Source: Salmonella enterica subsp. enterica serovar Choleraesuis (GTDB lineage Bacteria > Pseudomonadota > Gammaproteobacteria > Enterobacterales > Enterobacteriaceae). Taken from it: 64,000 nt of DNA. The stretch is from positions 620,001 to 684,000 of the forward strand of contig AP025685.1 of assembly GCA_022846635.1 (NCBI GenBank), given 5' to 3'. Below are positions 11,065 to 21,977 of the stretch, one piece after another (the first letter of the stretch is position 1; every line of letters begins with the position of its first letter). The notes under the pieces are model-generated. The model made no database searches, was not told the DNA's origin, and saw only the letters and a program-made list of their open reading frames with translations. Made by a program: the position numbers and the translations under genes.

Positions 11065-11799
11065 ATGCTAGCGATTGTGCGTTTCATTATTGTTGTAATT
11101 TACTCGATTCTGGTATGTCTGTTCGGCTGTATCTATTGCCTGTTCAGCCCGCGTAATCCACGTCATGTCTCTACTTTTGGCCGTATGTTTGGCCGGATGG
11201 CACCGGTATTTGGCCTCAAAGTGGAACGACGCCTGCCGCAGGGCTATGAGTCATTTGGCAATGCTATCTATATTGCCAACCATCAAAATAACTACGATAT
11301 GGTGACCGCCGCCAATATCGTGTTACCGCCAACGGTCACCGTTGGGAAAAAAAGCTTGGTGTGGGTGCCATTCTTTGGTCTGCTTTACTGGCTGACCGGT
11401 AACCTGCTGATTGACCGCGATAACCGCGCTAAAGCGCACACCACAATTTCTCAGGTTGTGAAGGCGTTCCAGAAAAGAAAAATTTCTTTCTGGATGTTCC
11501 CGGAAGGTACCCGCAGCCGTGGTCGCGGCCTGCTACCTTTTAAAACGGGCGCTTTCCATGCGGCGATTGCCGCAGGGGTGCCGATTATCCCGGTCTGTGT
11601 CTCTAATACCCATGACAAAATCCGGCTCAATCGCTGGAATAATGGCCTGGTGATCGTTGAAATGCTGCCGCCTATCGATATCAGCCAGTATGGTAAAGAC
11701 CAGGTGCGGGCGCTGGCGGTACACTGCCGCGAAGTTATGGCAGCGAAAATCGAAGAACTGGATAAAGAAGTTGCGCAGCGCGAGGCCGCGCAACGATAA
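11065..11799 (+). CDS. plsC: 1-acyl-sn-glycerol-3-phosphate acyltransferase PlsC
   Basis: PlsC is the inner-membrane enzyme that acylates lysophosphatidic acid to phosphatidic acid, the second acylation in phospholipid synthesis. The 244-residue product starts with a transmembrane segment (about residues 4-27). It contains the catalytic H-X4-D motif in ANHQNNYDMV (H73, D78) and the substrate-binding FPEGTRSRG motif. The C-terminal helix is charged (KIEELDKEVAQREAAQR), as in E. coli. AAGAGG lies upstream of the ATG. ftsP follows after 121 bases with two hairpins in the gap. Confidence 0.97.
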   Translation: MLAIVRFIIVVIYSILVCLFGCIYCLFSPRNPRHVSTFGRMFGRMAPVFGLKVERRLPQGYESFGNAIYIANHQNNYDMVTAANIVLPPTVTVGKKSLVWVPFFGLLYWLTGNLLIDRDNRAKAHTTISQVVKAFQKRKISFWMFPEGTRSRGRGLLPFKTGAFHAAIAAGVPIIPVCVSNTHDKIRLNRWNNGLVIVEMLPPIDISQYGKDQVRALAVHCREVMAAKIEELDKEVAQREAAQR

Positions 11800-11845
11800 G
11801 CCTCCGGGCTCTGAGCGCGTATGCGCGCAGCGTACGGATTTAGCC

Positions 11846-11897
11846 GGCGGTATAGCCGCCGAGTTGGTTGATGCCCGGCCAAGGTAACCTTGCCGGG
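11846..11897 (+). terminator. Two adjacent hairpins between plsC and ftsP, possible weak terminator
   Basis: The first hairpin is GGCGG/CCGCC with a TATAG loop (11846-11860). The second is CCCGGC(C)AAGG/CCTTGCCGGG with a three-base loop and one bulged C (11874-11897), followed by TGTGTTTGTT. The T-run is interrupted, so termination would be partial. Confidence 0.4.
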
Positions 11898-11920
11898 TGT
11901 GTTTGTTACATGGAGCAATT

Positions 11921-13336
11921 ATGTCACTCAGTCGGCGTCAGTTTATGCAGGCCACGGGTGTGGCGCTTTGTGCGGGAGCCTTGCCATTAAGCGCACGGGC
12001 CGCAGGCGCTCAGCAGTCTTTACCCGTTCCCCCTTTGCTGGAGTCGCGTCGTGGACAGCCGCTATTTCTGACTTTGCAGCGCGCACACTGGTCTTTCAAC
12101 GGTGCGCCGGCTAAAGCACAGGTGTGGGGGCTAAATGGCCGCTACCTTGGCCCGACAATTCGGGTGTGGAGCGGCGATGACGTTAAAATGATCTATAGCA
12201 ACCGTCTCCAGGAAAATGTAGCGATGACGGTGTGCGGCCTGCAGGTTCCCGGGCCGCTGATTGGTGGCGCTCCACGCATGATGTCTCCTAACGCCGATTG
12301 GGCACCTGTCCTGCCTATTCGTCAGGCCGCAGCGACCCTGTGGTATCGCGCTACGACGCCTAATCATGCCGCGCAGCAGGTTTATAACGGTCTGTGTGGG
12401 ATGTGGCTGGTAGAAGATGAAGCCAGCAAAGCGATGCCAATACCTAACCATTACGGCGTGGATGATTTCCCGATTATTATTCAGGATAAACGGCTGAATA
12501 ACTTTGGTGCGCCGGAATATAGCGAACCGGGCAGCGGCGGCTTCCTGGGTGATACGCTGCTGGTTAACGGGGCACAAAGTCCGTATGTAGAAGTATCGAG
12601 AGGCTGGGTGCGACTGCGTCTGCTTAATGCTTCAAACTCCCGGCGCTACCTGCTGCAAATGAGCGACGGGCGTCCGCTGCATGTTATCGCCAGTGATCAG
12701 GGCTTCCTGCCAGCGCCGGTCTCGGTTAAGCAGCTTTCCCTGGCTCCGGGCGAACGTCGCGAAATACTGGTTGATCTGACCGACGGCAAAGAGGTATCCG
12801 TTACCTGTGGGGAAGCGGCGGGCATTATGGATCGTATTCGCGGCTTCTTTGAGCCATCGACGATTCTGGTCTCAACTCTGGTGCTGACACTGCGCCCGAC
12901 CGGTCTGCTGCCTTTGGTGACTGACAATCTGCCGACCCGTCTGCTGGCTAACGAAATTGTCAGCGGTAATCCAGCTCGCAGTCGTGAAATTAAGCTCGGC
13001 GACGATCCGGGTATTAACGGTAAGCTGTGGGACATGAACCGCATGGATGTGACCACTCAGCAAGGCAGCTGGGAACGCTGGACGGTTACTGCAGATACGC
13101 CGCAGGCGCTACATATCGATGGGGTTCAGTTCCTGGTCAGCCGGGTTAACGGCGCAGCGCCATTCCCAGAAGATAGAGGCTGGAAAGATACAGTGTGGGT
13201 GGATGGGCAACTGGAGCTTCTGGTCTATTTTGGTCAGCCTTCCTGGAATCATTTCCCGTTCCTGTTCTCTAGCCAGACTCTGGAAATGGCCGATCGTGGT
13301 TCTATCGGCCAGATACTGGTAAACCCGGCACCATAA
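11921..13336 (+). CDS. ftsP: Cell-division protein FtsP (SufI)
   Basis: FtsP is a periplasmic protein with a multicopper-oxidase fold that lacks copper ligands and stabilises the divisome under stress. The 471-residue product starts with a Tat signal: SRRQFMQ at residues 4-10, a hydrophobic core, and a LSARA cleavage region. The cupredoxin-like segments [28 protein letters not shown] and [19 protein letters not shown] match E. coli SufI. I chose the ATG at 11921, which gives MSLSRRQF; an upstream in-frame extension has no supporting ribosome-binding site. It follows plsC as in E. coli. Confidence 0.96.
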   Translation: MSLSRRQFMQATGVALCAGALPLSARAAGAQQSLPVPPLLESRRGQPLFLTLQRAHWSFNGAPAKAQVWGLNGRYLGPTIRVWSGDDVKMIYSNRLQENVAMTVCGLQVPGPLIGGAPRMMSPNADWAPVLPIRQAAATLWYRATTPNHAAQQVYNGLCGMWLVEDEASKAMPIPNHYGVDDFPIIIQDKRLNNFGAPEYSEPGSGGFLGDTLLVNGAQSPYVEVSRGWVRLRLLNASNSRRYLLQMSDGRPLHVIASDQGFLPAPVSVKQLSLAPGERREILVDLTDGKEVSVTCGEAAGIMDRIRGFFEPSTILVSTLVLTLRPTGLLPLVTDNLPTRLLANEIVSGNPARSREIKLGDDPGINGKLWDMNRMDVTTQQGSWERWTVTADTPQALHIDGVQFLVSRVNGAAPFPEDRGWKDTVWVDGQLELLVYFGQPSWNHFPFLFSSQTLEMADRGSIGQILVNPAP

Positions 13337-13497
13337 ACTCGATATTAATGCGGGCCTTACGTGCGGGCCCGCATATTTTCCCGATTTTTCCTTCGTTAGC
13401 CCTGGCTATTCATCCTGGGAATAACCCTTCTTTTTCTACAGCAACACGACGTATAATCCGCACCCGGTTAATTTTTTATCACTTTGTCGGATTTACT

Positions 13498-15675
13498 ATG
13501 AGCGGTACCAGCCTGATTCAACCCGAGCGCGACCTTTTTTCCTGGCCTTTATATTGGGCCTCTTGCTTCGGGCCTGCCCCGTTTTTGCCCATGTCTCGCG
13601 AAGAGATGGACACACTGGGCTGGGACAGCTGCGATATCATTCTGGTTACCGGCGATGCTTATGTCGATCACCCAAGCTTTGGTATGGCTATCTGTGGCCG
13701 TATGCTGGAGGCTCAGGGATTCCGGGTGGGGATCATTGCTCAGCCGGATTGGAATAGTAAGCAAGACTTTATGCGCCTGGGCAAACCGAATCTGTTCTTT
13801 GGGGTGACGGCGGGCAACATGGATTCGATGATTAACCGCTACACCGCCGATCGCAAACTGCGCCATGATGATGCCTACACGCCGGATAACGTGGCGGGTA
13901 AGCGCCCGGATAGGGCCACCTTAGTCTATACCCAGCGCTGTAAAGAGGCATGGAACGATGTTCCGGTCATCCTTGGGGGGATTGAAGCAAGCCTGCGTCG
14001 TACCGCGCACTATGACTACTGGTCAGATACCGTGCGTCGTTCCGTTTTAGTGGATTCTAAAGCCGATATGCTTATCTTCGGTAACGGTGAGCGTCCGCTG
14101 GTGGAAGTGGCGCATCGCCTGGCGAGCGGTGAGCCGGTAGCGCAAATTGTTGACGTGCGTAACACCGCAATTATCCGCAAGCAGGCATTACCTGGCTGGT
14201 CTGGCGTTGACTCCACCCGTCTTGATACACCGGGAAAAATCGATCCTATTCCCCATCCATACGGTGAAGATCTGCCGTGCGCCGATGAAAAATTCCGGGT
14301 GCCCAAAAACGGCGGAGCAAAGCCTGTCACGGTGCAGGCTCCACGCCCTAAACCGTGGGAAAAAACCTACGTGCTGCTGCCGTCGTTTGAAAAAGTGAAA
14401 AGCGACAAGGTGATGTATGCCCATGCATCCAGGATCCTGCACCACGAAACCAACCCAGGCTGTGCCAGGGCGTTAATGCAAAAGCATGGCGATCGCTATG
14501 TCTGGATCAATCCACCGGCCATTCCGCTCTCAACTGAAGAGATGGATAGCGTGTTTGCGCTGCCTTATCAGCGCGTGCCGCACCCTTCCTATGGCAAGAG
14601 CCGTCTTGCGGCCTATGAGATGATCCGTTTCTCCATCAACATTATGCGCGGCTGTTTTGGCGGCTGCGCATTCTGTTCGATAACCGAGCACGAAGGACGC
14701 ATTATTCAGAGCCGTTCTGAAGACTCCATCATTAATGAGATTGAAGCGATACGCGACGAAGTTCCGGGCTTTACCGGTATCATTTCCGATCTCGGCGGGC
14801 CGACCGCCAACATGTATATGCTGCGCTGCACCTCGCCGCGCGCCGAGCAAACCTGTCGCCGTTTGTCCTGCGTCTATCCGGAAATTTGCTCACACATGAA
14901 TACCAATCACCAGCCGACTATCGATCTTTACCGCCGGGCGCGCAGCCTGCGCGGTATTAAAAAGATCCTGATAGCCTCTGGGGTACGCTACGATCTGGCG
15001 GTGGCCGATCCGCGCTATATCAAGGAGCTGGCAACGCATCATGTGGGCGGCTATCTGAAGATTGCGCCAGAGCATACCGAGGCTGGCCCCCTGTCGAAAA
15101 TGATGAAACCGGGAATGGGTAGCTATCACCGCTTTAAAGAGCTGTTTGATACCTATTCAAAACAGGCTGGAAAAGAGCAATACCTGATTCCGTACTTTAT
15201 CTCGGCGCATCCGGGGACAACCGATGAAGACATGGTCAACCTGGCATTATGGCTTAAACGCCATCGCTTCCGCCTCGATCAGGTGCAGAACTTCTATCCA
15301 TCGCCGCTGGCTAACTCTACAACCATGTATTACACCGGCAAAAACCCACTGGGTAAGATAGATTACAAAAGCGAAGATGTGGTTGTCCCGCGCGGCGATC
15401 GGCAGCGTCGTTTGCACAAAGCTCTGCTGCGTTATCACGATCCGGCCAACTGGCCGCTGATCCGTGAAGCGCTGGAGAAAATGGGCAAGAAAGAGCTTAT
15501 TGGCGGACGTCGAGATTGCCTGGTACCTGCGCCGACTCTGGAAGAGGTACGCGCTGCACGCCGTGGCCAGCGTGGTACTCGTACTGCCTTAACGCGCCAT
15601 ACGCCAATGGGGCATCAGCAGCAGAAAAAGCCGGTTAAAAGCGCCACGGCTCCTGCGCGCAATCGCAATAAATAA
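13498..15675 (+). CDS. ygiQ: YgiQ, radical-SAM protein of the UPF0313 family
   Basis: A 725-residue radical SAM enzyme with no assigned reaction. The 4Fe-4S cluster motif CX3CX2C is seen as CFGGCAFC at residues 386-393. The N-terminal domain contains [20 protein letters not shown], and the C-terminal domain (DUF3362) ends in a basic, low-complexity tail. The start at 13498 gives [16 protein letters not shown], matching the E. coli N-terminus; about 50 in-frame codons upstream are not conserved. It is convergent with dkgA across a shared terminator. Confidence 0.96.
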   Translation: MSGTSLIQPERDLFSWPLYWASCFGPAPFLPMSREEMDTLGWDSCDIILVTGDAYVDHPSFGMAICGRMLEAQGFRVGIIAQPDWNSKQDFMRLGKPNLFFGVTAGNMDSMINRYTADRKLRHDDAYTPDNVAGKRPDRATLVYTQRCKEAWNDVPVILGGIEASLRRTAHYDYWSDTVRRSVLVDSKADMLIFGNGERPLVEVAHRLASGEPVAQIVDVRNTAIIRKQALPGWSGVDSTRLDTPGKIDPIPHPYGEDLPCADEKFRVPKNGGAKPVTVQAPRPKPWEKTYVLLPSFEKVKSDKVMYAHASRILHHETNPGCARALMQKHGDRYVWINPPAIPLSTEEMDSVFALPYQRVPHPSYGKSRLAAYEMIRFSINIMRGCFGGCAFCSITEHEGRIIQSRSEDSIINEIEAIRDEVPGFTGIISDLGGPTANMYMLRCTSPRAEQTCRRLSCVYPEICSHMNTNHQPTIDLYRRARSLRGIKKILIASGVRYDLAVADPRYIKELATHHVGGYLKIAPEHTEAGPLSKMMKPGMGSYHRFKELFDTYSKQAGKEQYLIPYFISAHPGTTDEDMVNLALWLKRHRFRLDQVQNFYPSPLANSTTMYYTGKNPLGKIDYKSEDVVVPRGDRQRRLHKALLRYHDPANWPLIREALEKMGKKELIGGRRDCLVPAPTLEEVRAARRGQRGTRTALTRHTPMGHQQQKKPVKSATAPARNRNK

Positions 15676-15714
15676 TTGGCCCAGACCGTTTATGTAAACG
15701 GGCTGGAGCCAAAA

Positions 15715-15753
15715 AAAACGACACCCGTAACTGCGCGTTGCGGGTGTCGTTTT
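15715..15753. terminator. Bidirectional terminator between ygiQ and dkgA
   Basis: A 13-bp perfect stem (AAAACGACACCCG / CGGGTGTCGTTTT) with a 13-base loop lies in the convergent gap. A-rich sequence flanks it on the left and T-rich sequence on the right, so it can serve both ygiQ and dkgA. Confidence 0.85.
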
Positions 15754-15778
15754 ACTTTATGTGGGTCAGCGGAAGTGA

Positions 15779-16606
15779 TTAACCGATAAAGGTTTCCGGA
15801 TCTGGCCCAAGCCGTTTGCCACAGTCGAGCCGGGCAATCTCTGCCAGTTCTTCACGCTCAAGGCGGAAGTCCCAGACATCAAAGTTTTCGACGATACGTT
15901 TTGGCGTGACCGACTTCGGAATCACGACCAGCCCGCTGTCGAGATGCCAGCGAATCACAATCTGAGCCGGAGTCTTACCGTATTTATCCGCCAGGCTGCG
16001 GATAACTTTCTGATCGAAAACGCCTTCACCACCCTGGGCTAAAGGGCTCCACGCTTCAGTCTGAATTTTATGGTTAGCGTTCCAGGTATTCAACTGACGC
16101 TGCTGGAATAGGGGGTGCAGCTCAATCTGGTTAATGACCGGAAGTACGCCAGTTTCATCGCCGAGACGTTGCAAGTGTTCAATATTGAAGTTACAGACCC
16201 CGATACTCTTAATCAGCCCCTGTTTTTGCAGATCAATCATGGCGCGCCAGGCGTCGACATAATTATCTTTAGAAGGGACCGGCCAGTGCATCAGGTACAG
16301 ATCGATGTAATCCAGTTTCAGTTTGCTCAGGCTTTCTTCAAGCGCTCGTTCGGCATCCTGCTGATCGGCATTCCATAATTTTGTCGTGATAAATAGATCT
16401 TCGCGCGGAAAAGAAGATTCGCTCAGCGCGATGCCGACGCCGTCTTCATTTTTGTAGGCGCTGGCGGTATCGATAGACCGGTATCCGGCTTCCAGCGCTT
16501 TGTGAATTGCAGTAATCACTTCGTCGTGACTGGCTTTCCAGACCCCAAGCCCGAGCTGCGGCATGAGGTTCCCGTCTTGCAGTTTGATGAGGGTAGGGTT
16601 GGCCAT
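15779..16606 (-). CDS. dkgA: 2,5-diketo-D-gluconate reductase A / methylglyoxal reductase DkgA
   Basis: DkgA is an NADPH-dependent aldo-keto reductase acting on 2,5-diketo-D-gluconate, methylglyoxal and other reactive carbonyls. The 275-residue protein shows the AKR catalytic tetrad: D46 and Y51 in DTASAYKNE, K76 in TTKLW and H107 in MHWPV. The C-terminal IPKSVTPKRIVEN segment binds NADPH. AGGAGG precedes the ATG. It is the second gene of the yqhD-dkgA pair, with about 100 bases between, including a GCCGGAG/CTCCGGC hairpin at 16631-16648 without a T-run. Confidence 0.97.
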   Translation of the reverse strand: MANPTLIKLQDGNLMPQLGLGVWKASHDEVITAIHKALEAGYRSIDTASAYKNEDGVGIALSESSFPREDLFITTKLWNADQQDAERALEESLSKLKLDYIDLYLMHWPVPSKDNYVDAWRAMIDLQKQGLIKSIGVCNFNIEHLQRLGDETGVLPVINQIELHPLFQQRQLNTWNANHKIQTEAWSPLAQGGEGVFDQKVIRSLADKYGKTPAQIVIRWHLDSGLVVIPKSVTPKRIVENFDVWDFRLEREELAEIARLDCGKRLGPDPETFIG

Positions 16607-16709
16607 TGAGTTCCTCCTTATAGCATGAATGCCGGAGCAGGCTCCGGCTTAGCTGTCGTTTTTAAGTCTGGTCTAAATACCCGAAAACGAAAGGTCTGGA
16701 GGATAAAGC

Positions 16710-17873
16710 TTAGCGCGCTGCCTCATAGATGCGGCGGCTAACGTCCAGAGTAATATCGCTATTTTCACCCAGAGCGGTCATGCCGTGTTCTTCCAATTTA
16801 TTAAGCAGCGCCGGGATAGAGCTGCCGTCAAGCTGGTAGTCAGACAGACGGGTGGCAACGCCCATTTTCTCGAAGAAGGCGCGGGTGGCGGCAATCGCAC
16901 CATCAATACGCTGCTCTTCACTACCGCTGGTAATGTTCCAGACACGAGCGGCGTATTGCAGCAGCTTAGCGTGTTTCTGCTGGCGTTTTTCATTCAGCAG
17001 AGAAGGCAGAACGACAGCCAGGGTCTGAGCGTGATCCAGACCGTGCATAGCGGTCAGTTCGTGGCCCAGCATATGGGTTGCCCAATCCTGAGGAACGCCG
17101 GCACCAATCAGGCCATTCAGCGCCATAGTCGCCGCCCACATGATGTTGGCACGCACGTCGTAGTTTTCCGGATCTTGCAGGGCAAGCGGGCCGTCTTCGA
17201 TAAGAGTTAACAGGATACCTTCCGCGAAGCGATCCTGAATCTTGGCATCAACCGGATAAGTCAGGTACTGCTCAACGGTATGTACGAAGGCATCTACTAC
17301 GCCGTTAGCAACCTGGCGTGGTGGCAGGGTGTAGGTGTATACCGGATCCAGTACCGCAAACAGGGGCTGAACGAATGGGGACTGGAAGGCGCGTTTGTCG
17401 CCAGTAGTTTTACGGGAGATAACCGCACCGCTGTTGCTTTCAGAGCCGGTAGCCGGCAGTGTCAGCACGGAGGCCAGAGGCACCGCGGATTTAATGTTCG
17501 CACCGTAATTTTCCAGGATTTCCCATGGATCCACGCCTTCGGCATAATTTGCCGCTGCCGCGATAAATTTGGTGCCATCCAGTACTGAACCACCGCCAAC
17601 GGCCAGCAGGAAAGTAATTTTTTCCTGTTTAACCAGCGCAACGGCTTTCATCAGCGTTTCATAGGAAGGGTTTGGCTCAATACCACCAAACTCAACGACC
17701 TCAAAACCTTTTAGCTGAGCCAGCGCCTGGTCAAGCACGCCGGTTTTTTTAACGCTGCCGCCGCCGTAAGTCACCATGACGCGAGCACCGGCTGGGATAT
17801 GGTTATGCAGTTCGGAGATAGCGCCTTTACCGAATAAAATGCGGGTTGGAGTGTGCAGGTTGAAATTATTCAT
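16710..17873 (-). CDS. yqhD: NADPH-dependent aldehyde reductase / alcohol dehydrogenase YqhD
   Basis: YqhD is an iron-family (group III) alcohol dehydrogenase that uses NADPH to reduce short aldehydes, including methylglyoxal, furfural and lipid-peroxidation products. The 387-residue protein has the nucleotide-binding GGGSVLDGTKF segment. The metal ligands lie in VVDAFVHTVEQY and GHELTAMHGLDHAQ. The sequence is close to E. coli YqhD. It is transcribed divergently from its activator gene yqhC, with about 190 bases between, so induction by aldehydes through YqhC is expected. Confidence 0.97.
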   Translation of the reverse strand: MNNFNLHTPTRILFGKGAISELHNHIPAGARVMVTYGGGSVKKTGVLDQALAQLKGFEVVEFGGIEPNPSYETLMKAVALVKQEKITFLLAVGGGSVLDGTKFIAAAANYAEGVDPWEILENYGANIKSAVPLASVLTLPATGSESNSGAVISRKTTGDKRAFQSPFVQPLFAVLDPVYTYTLPPRQVANGVVDAFVHTVEQYLTYPVDAKIQDRFAEGILLTLIEDGPLALQDPENYDVRANIMWAATMALNGLIGAGVPQDWATHMLGHELTAMHGLDHAQTLAVVLPSLLNEKRQQKHAKLLQYAARVWNITSGSEEQRIDGAIAATRAFFEKMGVATRLSDYQLDGSSIPALLNKLEEHGMTALGENSDITLDVSRRIYEAAR

Positions 17874-18062
17874 CTGTCTAATCCTGTTTAACTGAATATC
17901 AATGGGCAGTAGCTGCCGGATGGCCGATATTGTTCCTCTTTCTCAGGCATGGCTCAATGCTCATTCCTGCCTATCTATTGCCTGATTCTCTAAAGTGCTG
18001 GAGAATTGATAACCTTTATCAGACAATCAGCATCAGTAAATTTCCCCCGCGAGAAGTCAATT

Positions 18063-18962
18063 ATGAATCGTGATGAGCTGTGTCACTCACTCGCGCAGCG
18101 AGTTAAGGTTATAAAAAATAATGAAAATGGTGCTGGTGTATGGTTGCCTGATGTAGAGCTGTTTTACAGCACGGCCCCGGTTGCCCGTACCCCGGTAATG
18201 TATCAGCCGGGTATCATTTTTCTCTTTTCTGGCAGGAAAACGGGTTATATCAACGAGCGGGTGTTTCATTACGATGCTAACAATTACCTGTTGCTAACGG
18301 TGCCGCTGGCTTTTGAGTGTGAAACTAACGCTTCACCAGAGCACCCGCTGGCAGGGATGCGGATTAACATTAATCTGCCGCAGTTGCAGGATTTGATTAT
18401 CGAAATTGGTGAGGATGATGCTTTTCATCCGGCACATGTCTCCAGCGGGATTAACTCAGCTGTCTTATCCGATGGGCTGATGTGCAGCGCAGAGCGGCTG
18501 CTGGATACCCTGGAAAATCCGTTGGATGCCCGAGTGCTTGGCCGCCAGATAATCCGCGAGCTGCTGTATCTGACGCTATTGGGGCCATGCGGTGGGGCGT
18601 TAATGGCTTTGGTTAGCCGCCAGTCGCATTTCAGCCTGATAAGCCGGGTTATCCGGCGTATAGAATCACACTATACCGAGAACCTGAGTATCGACCGGCT
18701 GGCCTCAGAAGCGAATATGAGCGTCTCGGCTTTCCACCATAATTTCAAAGCCGTTACTAGCACCTCGCCGCTGCAATATCTGAAAAGCTACCGTTTGCAT
18801 AAGGCCCGTTCACTGATGCTACATGACGGCGTTAAAGCTAACACCGCGGCGCTTCAAGTGGGATATGAAAGCCCCTCCCAGTTTAGCCGGGAGTTTAAGC
18901 GTTATTTTGGCGTTACTCCGGGTGAAGATGCGGCGCGTCGCCGGGTGCCACCATTGGTATAA
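18063..18962 (+). CDS. yqhC: YqhC, AraC-family activator of yqhD-dkgA
   Basis: YqhC is an AraC/XylS-type regulator that senses reactive aldehydes and activates yqhD and dkgA. The 299-residue protein has an N-terminal AraC_N domain (about residues 20-170) and a C-terminal double helix-turn-helix: [21 protein letters not shown] and [21 protein letters not shown] chose the ATG at 18063, which has GAGAAG upstream; an in-frame ATG 57 bases earlier is less supported. It faces yqhD divergently as in E. coli. Confidence 0.94.
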   Translation: MNRDELCHSLAQRVKVIKNNENGAGVWLPDVELFYSTAPVARTPVMYQPGIIFLFSGRKTGYINERVFHYDANNYLLLTVPLAFECETNASPEHPLAGMRININLPQLQDLIIEIGEDDAFHPAHVSSGINSAVLSDGLMCSAERLLDTLENPLDARVLGRQIIRELLYLTLLGPCGGALMALVSRQSHFSLISRVIRRIESHYTENLSIDRLASEANMSVSAFHHNFKAVTSTSPLQYLKSYRLHKARSLMLHDGVKANTAALQVGYESPSQFSREFKRYFGVTPGEDAARRRVPPLV

Positions 18963-18985
18963 GCGGCAACTATCCGCCTTCAGAC

Positions 18986-19019
18986 AATAAAAAAGCGGCC
19001 ATCGGGCCGCTTTTTTATT
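18986..19019. terminator. Bidirectional terminator between yqhC and yghB
   Basis: A perfect 15-bp stem, AATAAAAAAGCGGCC with its complement, closes an ATCG loop between the two convergent genes. T-runs follow on both strands. Confidence 0.88.
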
Positions 19020-19036
19020 GATAGCAGTATCTGCTA

Positions 19037-19690
19037 TCAGGCGAATTTTTTACGCACCACGATAACCAGCGCGCCGACCAGCCCTGAAAGCAGTAGGGCG
19101 ATTGGCAGAATCATCAGAATAGTCATGACCTGGTCTTCGTGCTGTTTCACAAATGGGATCATACTCAGCGCGTAGCCGAGGCCGGTAACCACTGAAACCC
19201 ACAGCAGGCCGCTCAGCCAGTTGAAGAACTGGAAACGGCGATTAGAAAGACCGGAAATACCCGCAATGGTTGGCAGCAGGGTACGAACAAATGCTAAAAA
19301 GCGCCCGGCCAGCAGAGCAAACAGCCCGTGACGGTCGAACATACTGGTGGCGCGCTGGTGATATTGCTGCGGTAGCTGATTAAGCCAGCCGCGCACCAAT
19401 TGAGTGTTACCAAGCCACCGCCCCTGAATATAGCTAAACCAGCAGCCGATGCTCGCGGCAACCGTCAGAATGATTATTGTTGGCATAAAGCTCATCACTC
19501 CCTTGGCTATCAGAGCACCGGCCAGAAGCAACAGGCTATCGCCAGGTAAGAAGGAAGCGGGCAGCAGGCCATTCTCTAACAGAAGCGTCGCGAACATTAC
19601 GCAGTAAACAATGCCAATGACATGGGGATCCGACAGGGCAGCAAAATCATGCTGCCACAGCGCGGAGATAATGTTCTCGATGACGACCAT
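19037..19690 (-). CDS. yghB: YghB, DedA-family inner-membrane protein
   Basis: A 217-residue polytopic membrane protein of the DedA/SNARE-associated family. In E. coli YghB and YqjA are redundantly needed for envelope homeostasis and cell division at high temperature. The family signature segments [20 protein letters not shown] and [19 protein letters not shown] are present, with the essential acidic and arginine residues. Several hydrophobic stretches and a basic tail (VVRKKFA) are visible. It is convergent with yqhC and 121 bases from metC on the same strand. Confidence 0.95.
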   Translation of the reverse strand: MVVIENIISALWQHDFAALSDPHVIGIVYCVMFATLLLENGLLPASFLPGDSLLLLAGALIAKGVMSFMPTIIILTVAASIGCWFSYIQGRWLGNTQLVRGWLNQLPQQYHQRATSMFDRHGLFALLAGRFLAFVRTLLPTIAGISGLSNRRFQFFNWLSGLLWVSVVTGLGYALSMIPFVKQHEDQVMTILMILPIALLLSGLVGALVIVVRKKFA

Positions 19691-19811
19691 GGGGTAATCC
19701 TGTGGAATGGCGGTATAGCACTATTTTAACCAGAAATGGTGACGGAAAGTTAAATCAGTCACGAGAATATATCGTGACGCCTGTCCACTTCCGACACCAT
19801 CTGTGGCAACT

Positions 19812-20999
19812 TTACGCAATTCGCGCAAAGGCGGCTGCTAAATCTGCAACTAAATCTTCAACGTTCTCTAAACCGATGTGCAAACGGATAAGGGTGCCGC
19901 TAAATTCGACACTGCCACCGGGGCGGATAGCCGCCAGCTCTTCGGGCTGAGTGGCAAGGATAAGCGATTCATAACCCCCCCAGGAATAGGCCATACTGAA
20001 ATAGTGGAAATGATCCAGAAACTGGCTTAATTGCTGGTCATTAAGGCGTTCATTGAGCACAAAAGAGAATAATCCGCTGCTACCGCAGAAGTCTCTTTTC
20101 CAGAATTCGTGTCCTTTGCTGCCCGGTAATGCCGGATGGTTGACTTGAGCCACCTGCGGCTGGCTTTCCAGCCAGCGGGCGACCTCAAGGCTGCTTTCGT
20201 GATGCTGGCGCAAACGGACAGCTAAAGTTCGCAGGCCGCGGCTGGTGACATAGGCGGTGTCGGCATCCACCATTTGTCCCATCAGATAGGCATTTTCGCG
20301 TAGCTGATCCCAGCAGCGCTCGTTGGCGACGGCGGTACCAATCATCGCGTCGGAGTGGCCCACCAGATATTTAGTCCCTGCCTGAATAGAAATATCGACA
20401 CCCATCTCCAGGGCTGGCAGTAGTACACCGGCAGACCAGGTGTTGTCGAGCATAATAATGGCTTCCGGCTGCACCTGACGCACGGCTTTTACAATGGCAG
20501 GAATATCGTGAACCTCCATAGTAATTGAGCCAGGAGACTCCAGGAAAACGACCCGCGTATTTGGGTGAACGAGCTCAGCTATCTCTGCGCCGATTTGCGG
20601 ATCGAACCAGTCAACGGCAACGCCCAGTCGGGAAAGTATTTTGGTGCAGAAGTCCTGGCTCGGCTCATAGGCATTGCGGGTCATCAGTACCCGATCGCCT
20701 TGCTGCACAAAGGCCAAAATGGAATTAGCGACCGCCGCTGCACCACAAGGGAACAGTGCGCAACCGGCACCGCCTTCCAGTTCGCACATTGCCTCCTGCA
20801 GAGAGAAGTGGGTCAGGGTACCGCGGCGTCCATAAAACAATTCACCGTCCGCCCGGTGGGCCGTAGCGTGCTTCTTATCGGCGACGGTTTCAAAAACCAG
20901 GGAGGAGGCGCGCTGAATAACGCTGTTTACTGAACCCTGAGTAAAGCGCGGGCGTCGCCCGGCATTAACTAATGTCGTTTCGATGTGCTTTTTGCTCAT
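19812..20999 (-). CDS. metC: Cystathionine beta-lyase MetC
   Basis: MetC cleaves cystathionine to homocysteine, pyruvate and ammonia, the penultimate step of methionine synthesis. The 395-residue PLP enzyme has the Cys/Met-metabolism signature with the lysine in [11 protein letters not shown], plus FGRRG-type phosphate binding in [10 protein letters not shown] chose the ATG at 20999 ([16 protein letters not shown]), which aligns with the E. coli start; an in-frame ATG four codons upstream is possible. A MetJ-type met box lies 15-30 bases upstream. Divergent from exbB. Confidence 0.97.
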   Translation of the reverse strand: MSKKHIETTLVNAGRRPRFTQGSVNSVIQRASSLVFETVADKKHATAHRADGELFYGRRGTLTHFSLQEAMCELEGGAGCALFPCGAAAVANSILAFVQQGDRVLMTRNAYEPSQDFCTKILSRLGVAVDWFDPQIGAEIAELVHPNTRVVFLESPGSITMEVHDIPAIVKAVRQVQPEAIIMLDNTWSAGVLLPALEMGVDISIQAGTKYLVGHSDAMIGTAVANERCWDQLRENAYLMGQMVDADTAYVTSRGLRTLAVRLRQHHESSLEVARWLESQPQVAQVNHPALPGSKGHEFWKRDFCGSSGLFSFVLNERLNDQQLSQFLDHFHYFSMAYSWGGYESLILATQPEELAAIRPGGSVEFSGTLIRLHIGLENVEDLVADLAAAFARIA

Positions 21000-21013
21000 T
21001 GTAATATCCATCT

Positions 21014-21029
21014 TTGCGTCTGGATGTCT
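21014..21029 (-). promoter_or_regulatory. Candidate met box (MetJ operator) upstream of metC
   Basis: On the minus strand two adjacent octamers read AGACATCC and AGACGCAA. Against the met box AGACGTCT they match six and five of eight positions. MetJ binds tandem met boxes, and metC is a known MetJ target in E. coli. Confidence 0.6.
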
Positions 21030-21158
21030 AAAATACGCCGGATTGAAGAAAATCTGCAACGTGAATCCCTGCCAGATAGTGCATCACAATGTGACGGACC
21101 GCACGTTTTACTGCGTCAGCGCAAAGAAGCCCTGCGTGAAATAAGTCAATATGTAAAT

Positions 21159-21177
21159 ACTAATGAGAACCACTATC
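21159..21177. promoter_or_regulatory. Candidate Fur box upstream of exbB
   Basis: The 19 bases ACTAATGAGAACCACTATC match the Fur consensus GATAATGATAATCATTATC at 14 positions, all in the last 17. The site is 63-81 bases upstream of the exbB start, where iron control of exbBD is expected. Confidence 0.6.
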
Positions 21178-21239
21178 AATTCGATGTGTTTTTGCTATCA
21201 TGTCGAGGTTTTTCTCCCTTTTCGTGCTGGAGTGTTAGC

Positions 21240-21971
21240 GTGACTGAAAATTTGATGCAGACGGATCTCTCCGTCTGGGGCATGTACCACCATGCTGACA
21301 TCGTGGTTAAAGTGGTAATGATTGGTCTGTTGTTGGCATCGGTCGTTACCTGGGCGTTGTTCTTCGGTAAAGGGGCTAAGCTGCTTGCCGAAAAGCGCCG
21401 AATTAAGCGGGAGCACCAGCAACTGACAGAAGCGCGTTCACTGAACGACGCGCAGACCATCGCCAGTCATTTCGATGCCGGTAGCTTTGGCAGCCAGTTA
21501 ATTCATGAAGCGGTAAACGAGCGTGAGCTATCCGCAGAAAGCGATGATAATGACGGCATTAAGGACCGCACCAGCTTCCGTCTGGAGCGTAAAGTTGCTT
21601 TTGCTGGTCGCTACATGGGGCGCGGTAACGGTTATCTGGCAACCATCGGGGCTATCTCGCCGTTTGTTGGTCTGTTTGGTACCGTCTGGGGCATTATGAA
21701 CAGCTTTATCGGGATTGCTCAAACCCAAACCACCAACCTGGCCGTTGTCGCGCCAGGGATTGCCGAAGCCCTGCTGGCTACCGCAATCGGTCTGGTCGCT
21801 GCGATTCCAGCGGTAGTTATCTACAACGTTTTTGCTCGCGGTATCGCAAGCTATAAGGCTTCACTGGGTGATGTTGCCGCGCAGGTGCTGCTGCTGCAAA
21901 GCCGCGATCTGGATCTCGCATCCAGCCGCCAGTCACTGCCGGTAAATGCCCAGAAACTGCGCGTAGGGTGA
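21240..21971 (+). CDS. exbB: ExbB, proton-channel subunit of the TonB energy transducer
   Basis: ExbB forms the pentameric inner-membrane channel that, with ExbD, uses the proton-motive force to energise TonB for siderophore and B12 import. The 243-residue product starts at GTG (21240), seven bases after GGAG; it then reads [14 protein letters not shown]. Three membrane segments are visible (about 16-39, 133-155, 175-197). The most conserved part is [21 protein letters not shown] Fur-box-like site lies upstream. exbD follows after six bases. tonB itself is not in the window. Confidence 0.96.
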   Translation: MTENLMQTDLSVWGMYHHADIVVKVVMIGLLLASVVTWALFFGKGAKLLAEKRRIKREHQQLTEARSLNDAQTIASHFDAGSFGSQLIHEAVNERELSAESDDNDGIKDRTSFRLERKVAFAGRYMGRGNGYLATIGAISPFVGLFGTVWGIMNSFIGIAQTQTTNLAVVAPGIAEALLATAIGLVAAIPAVVIYNVFARGIASYKASLGDVAAQVLLLQSRDLDLASSRQSLPVNAQKLRVG

Positions 21972-21977
21972 TGACCC

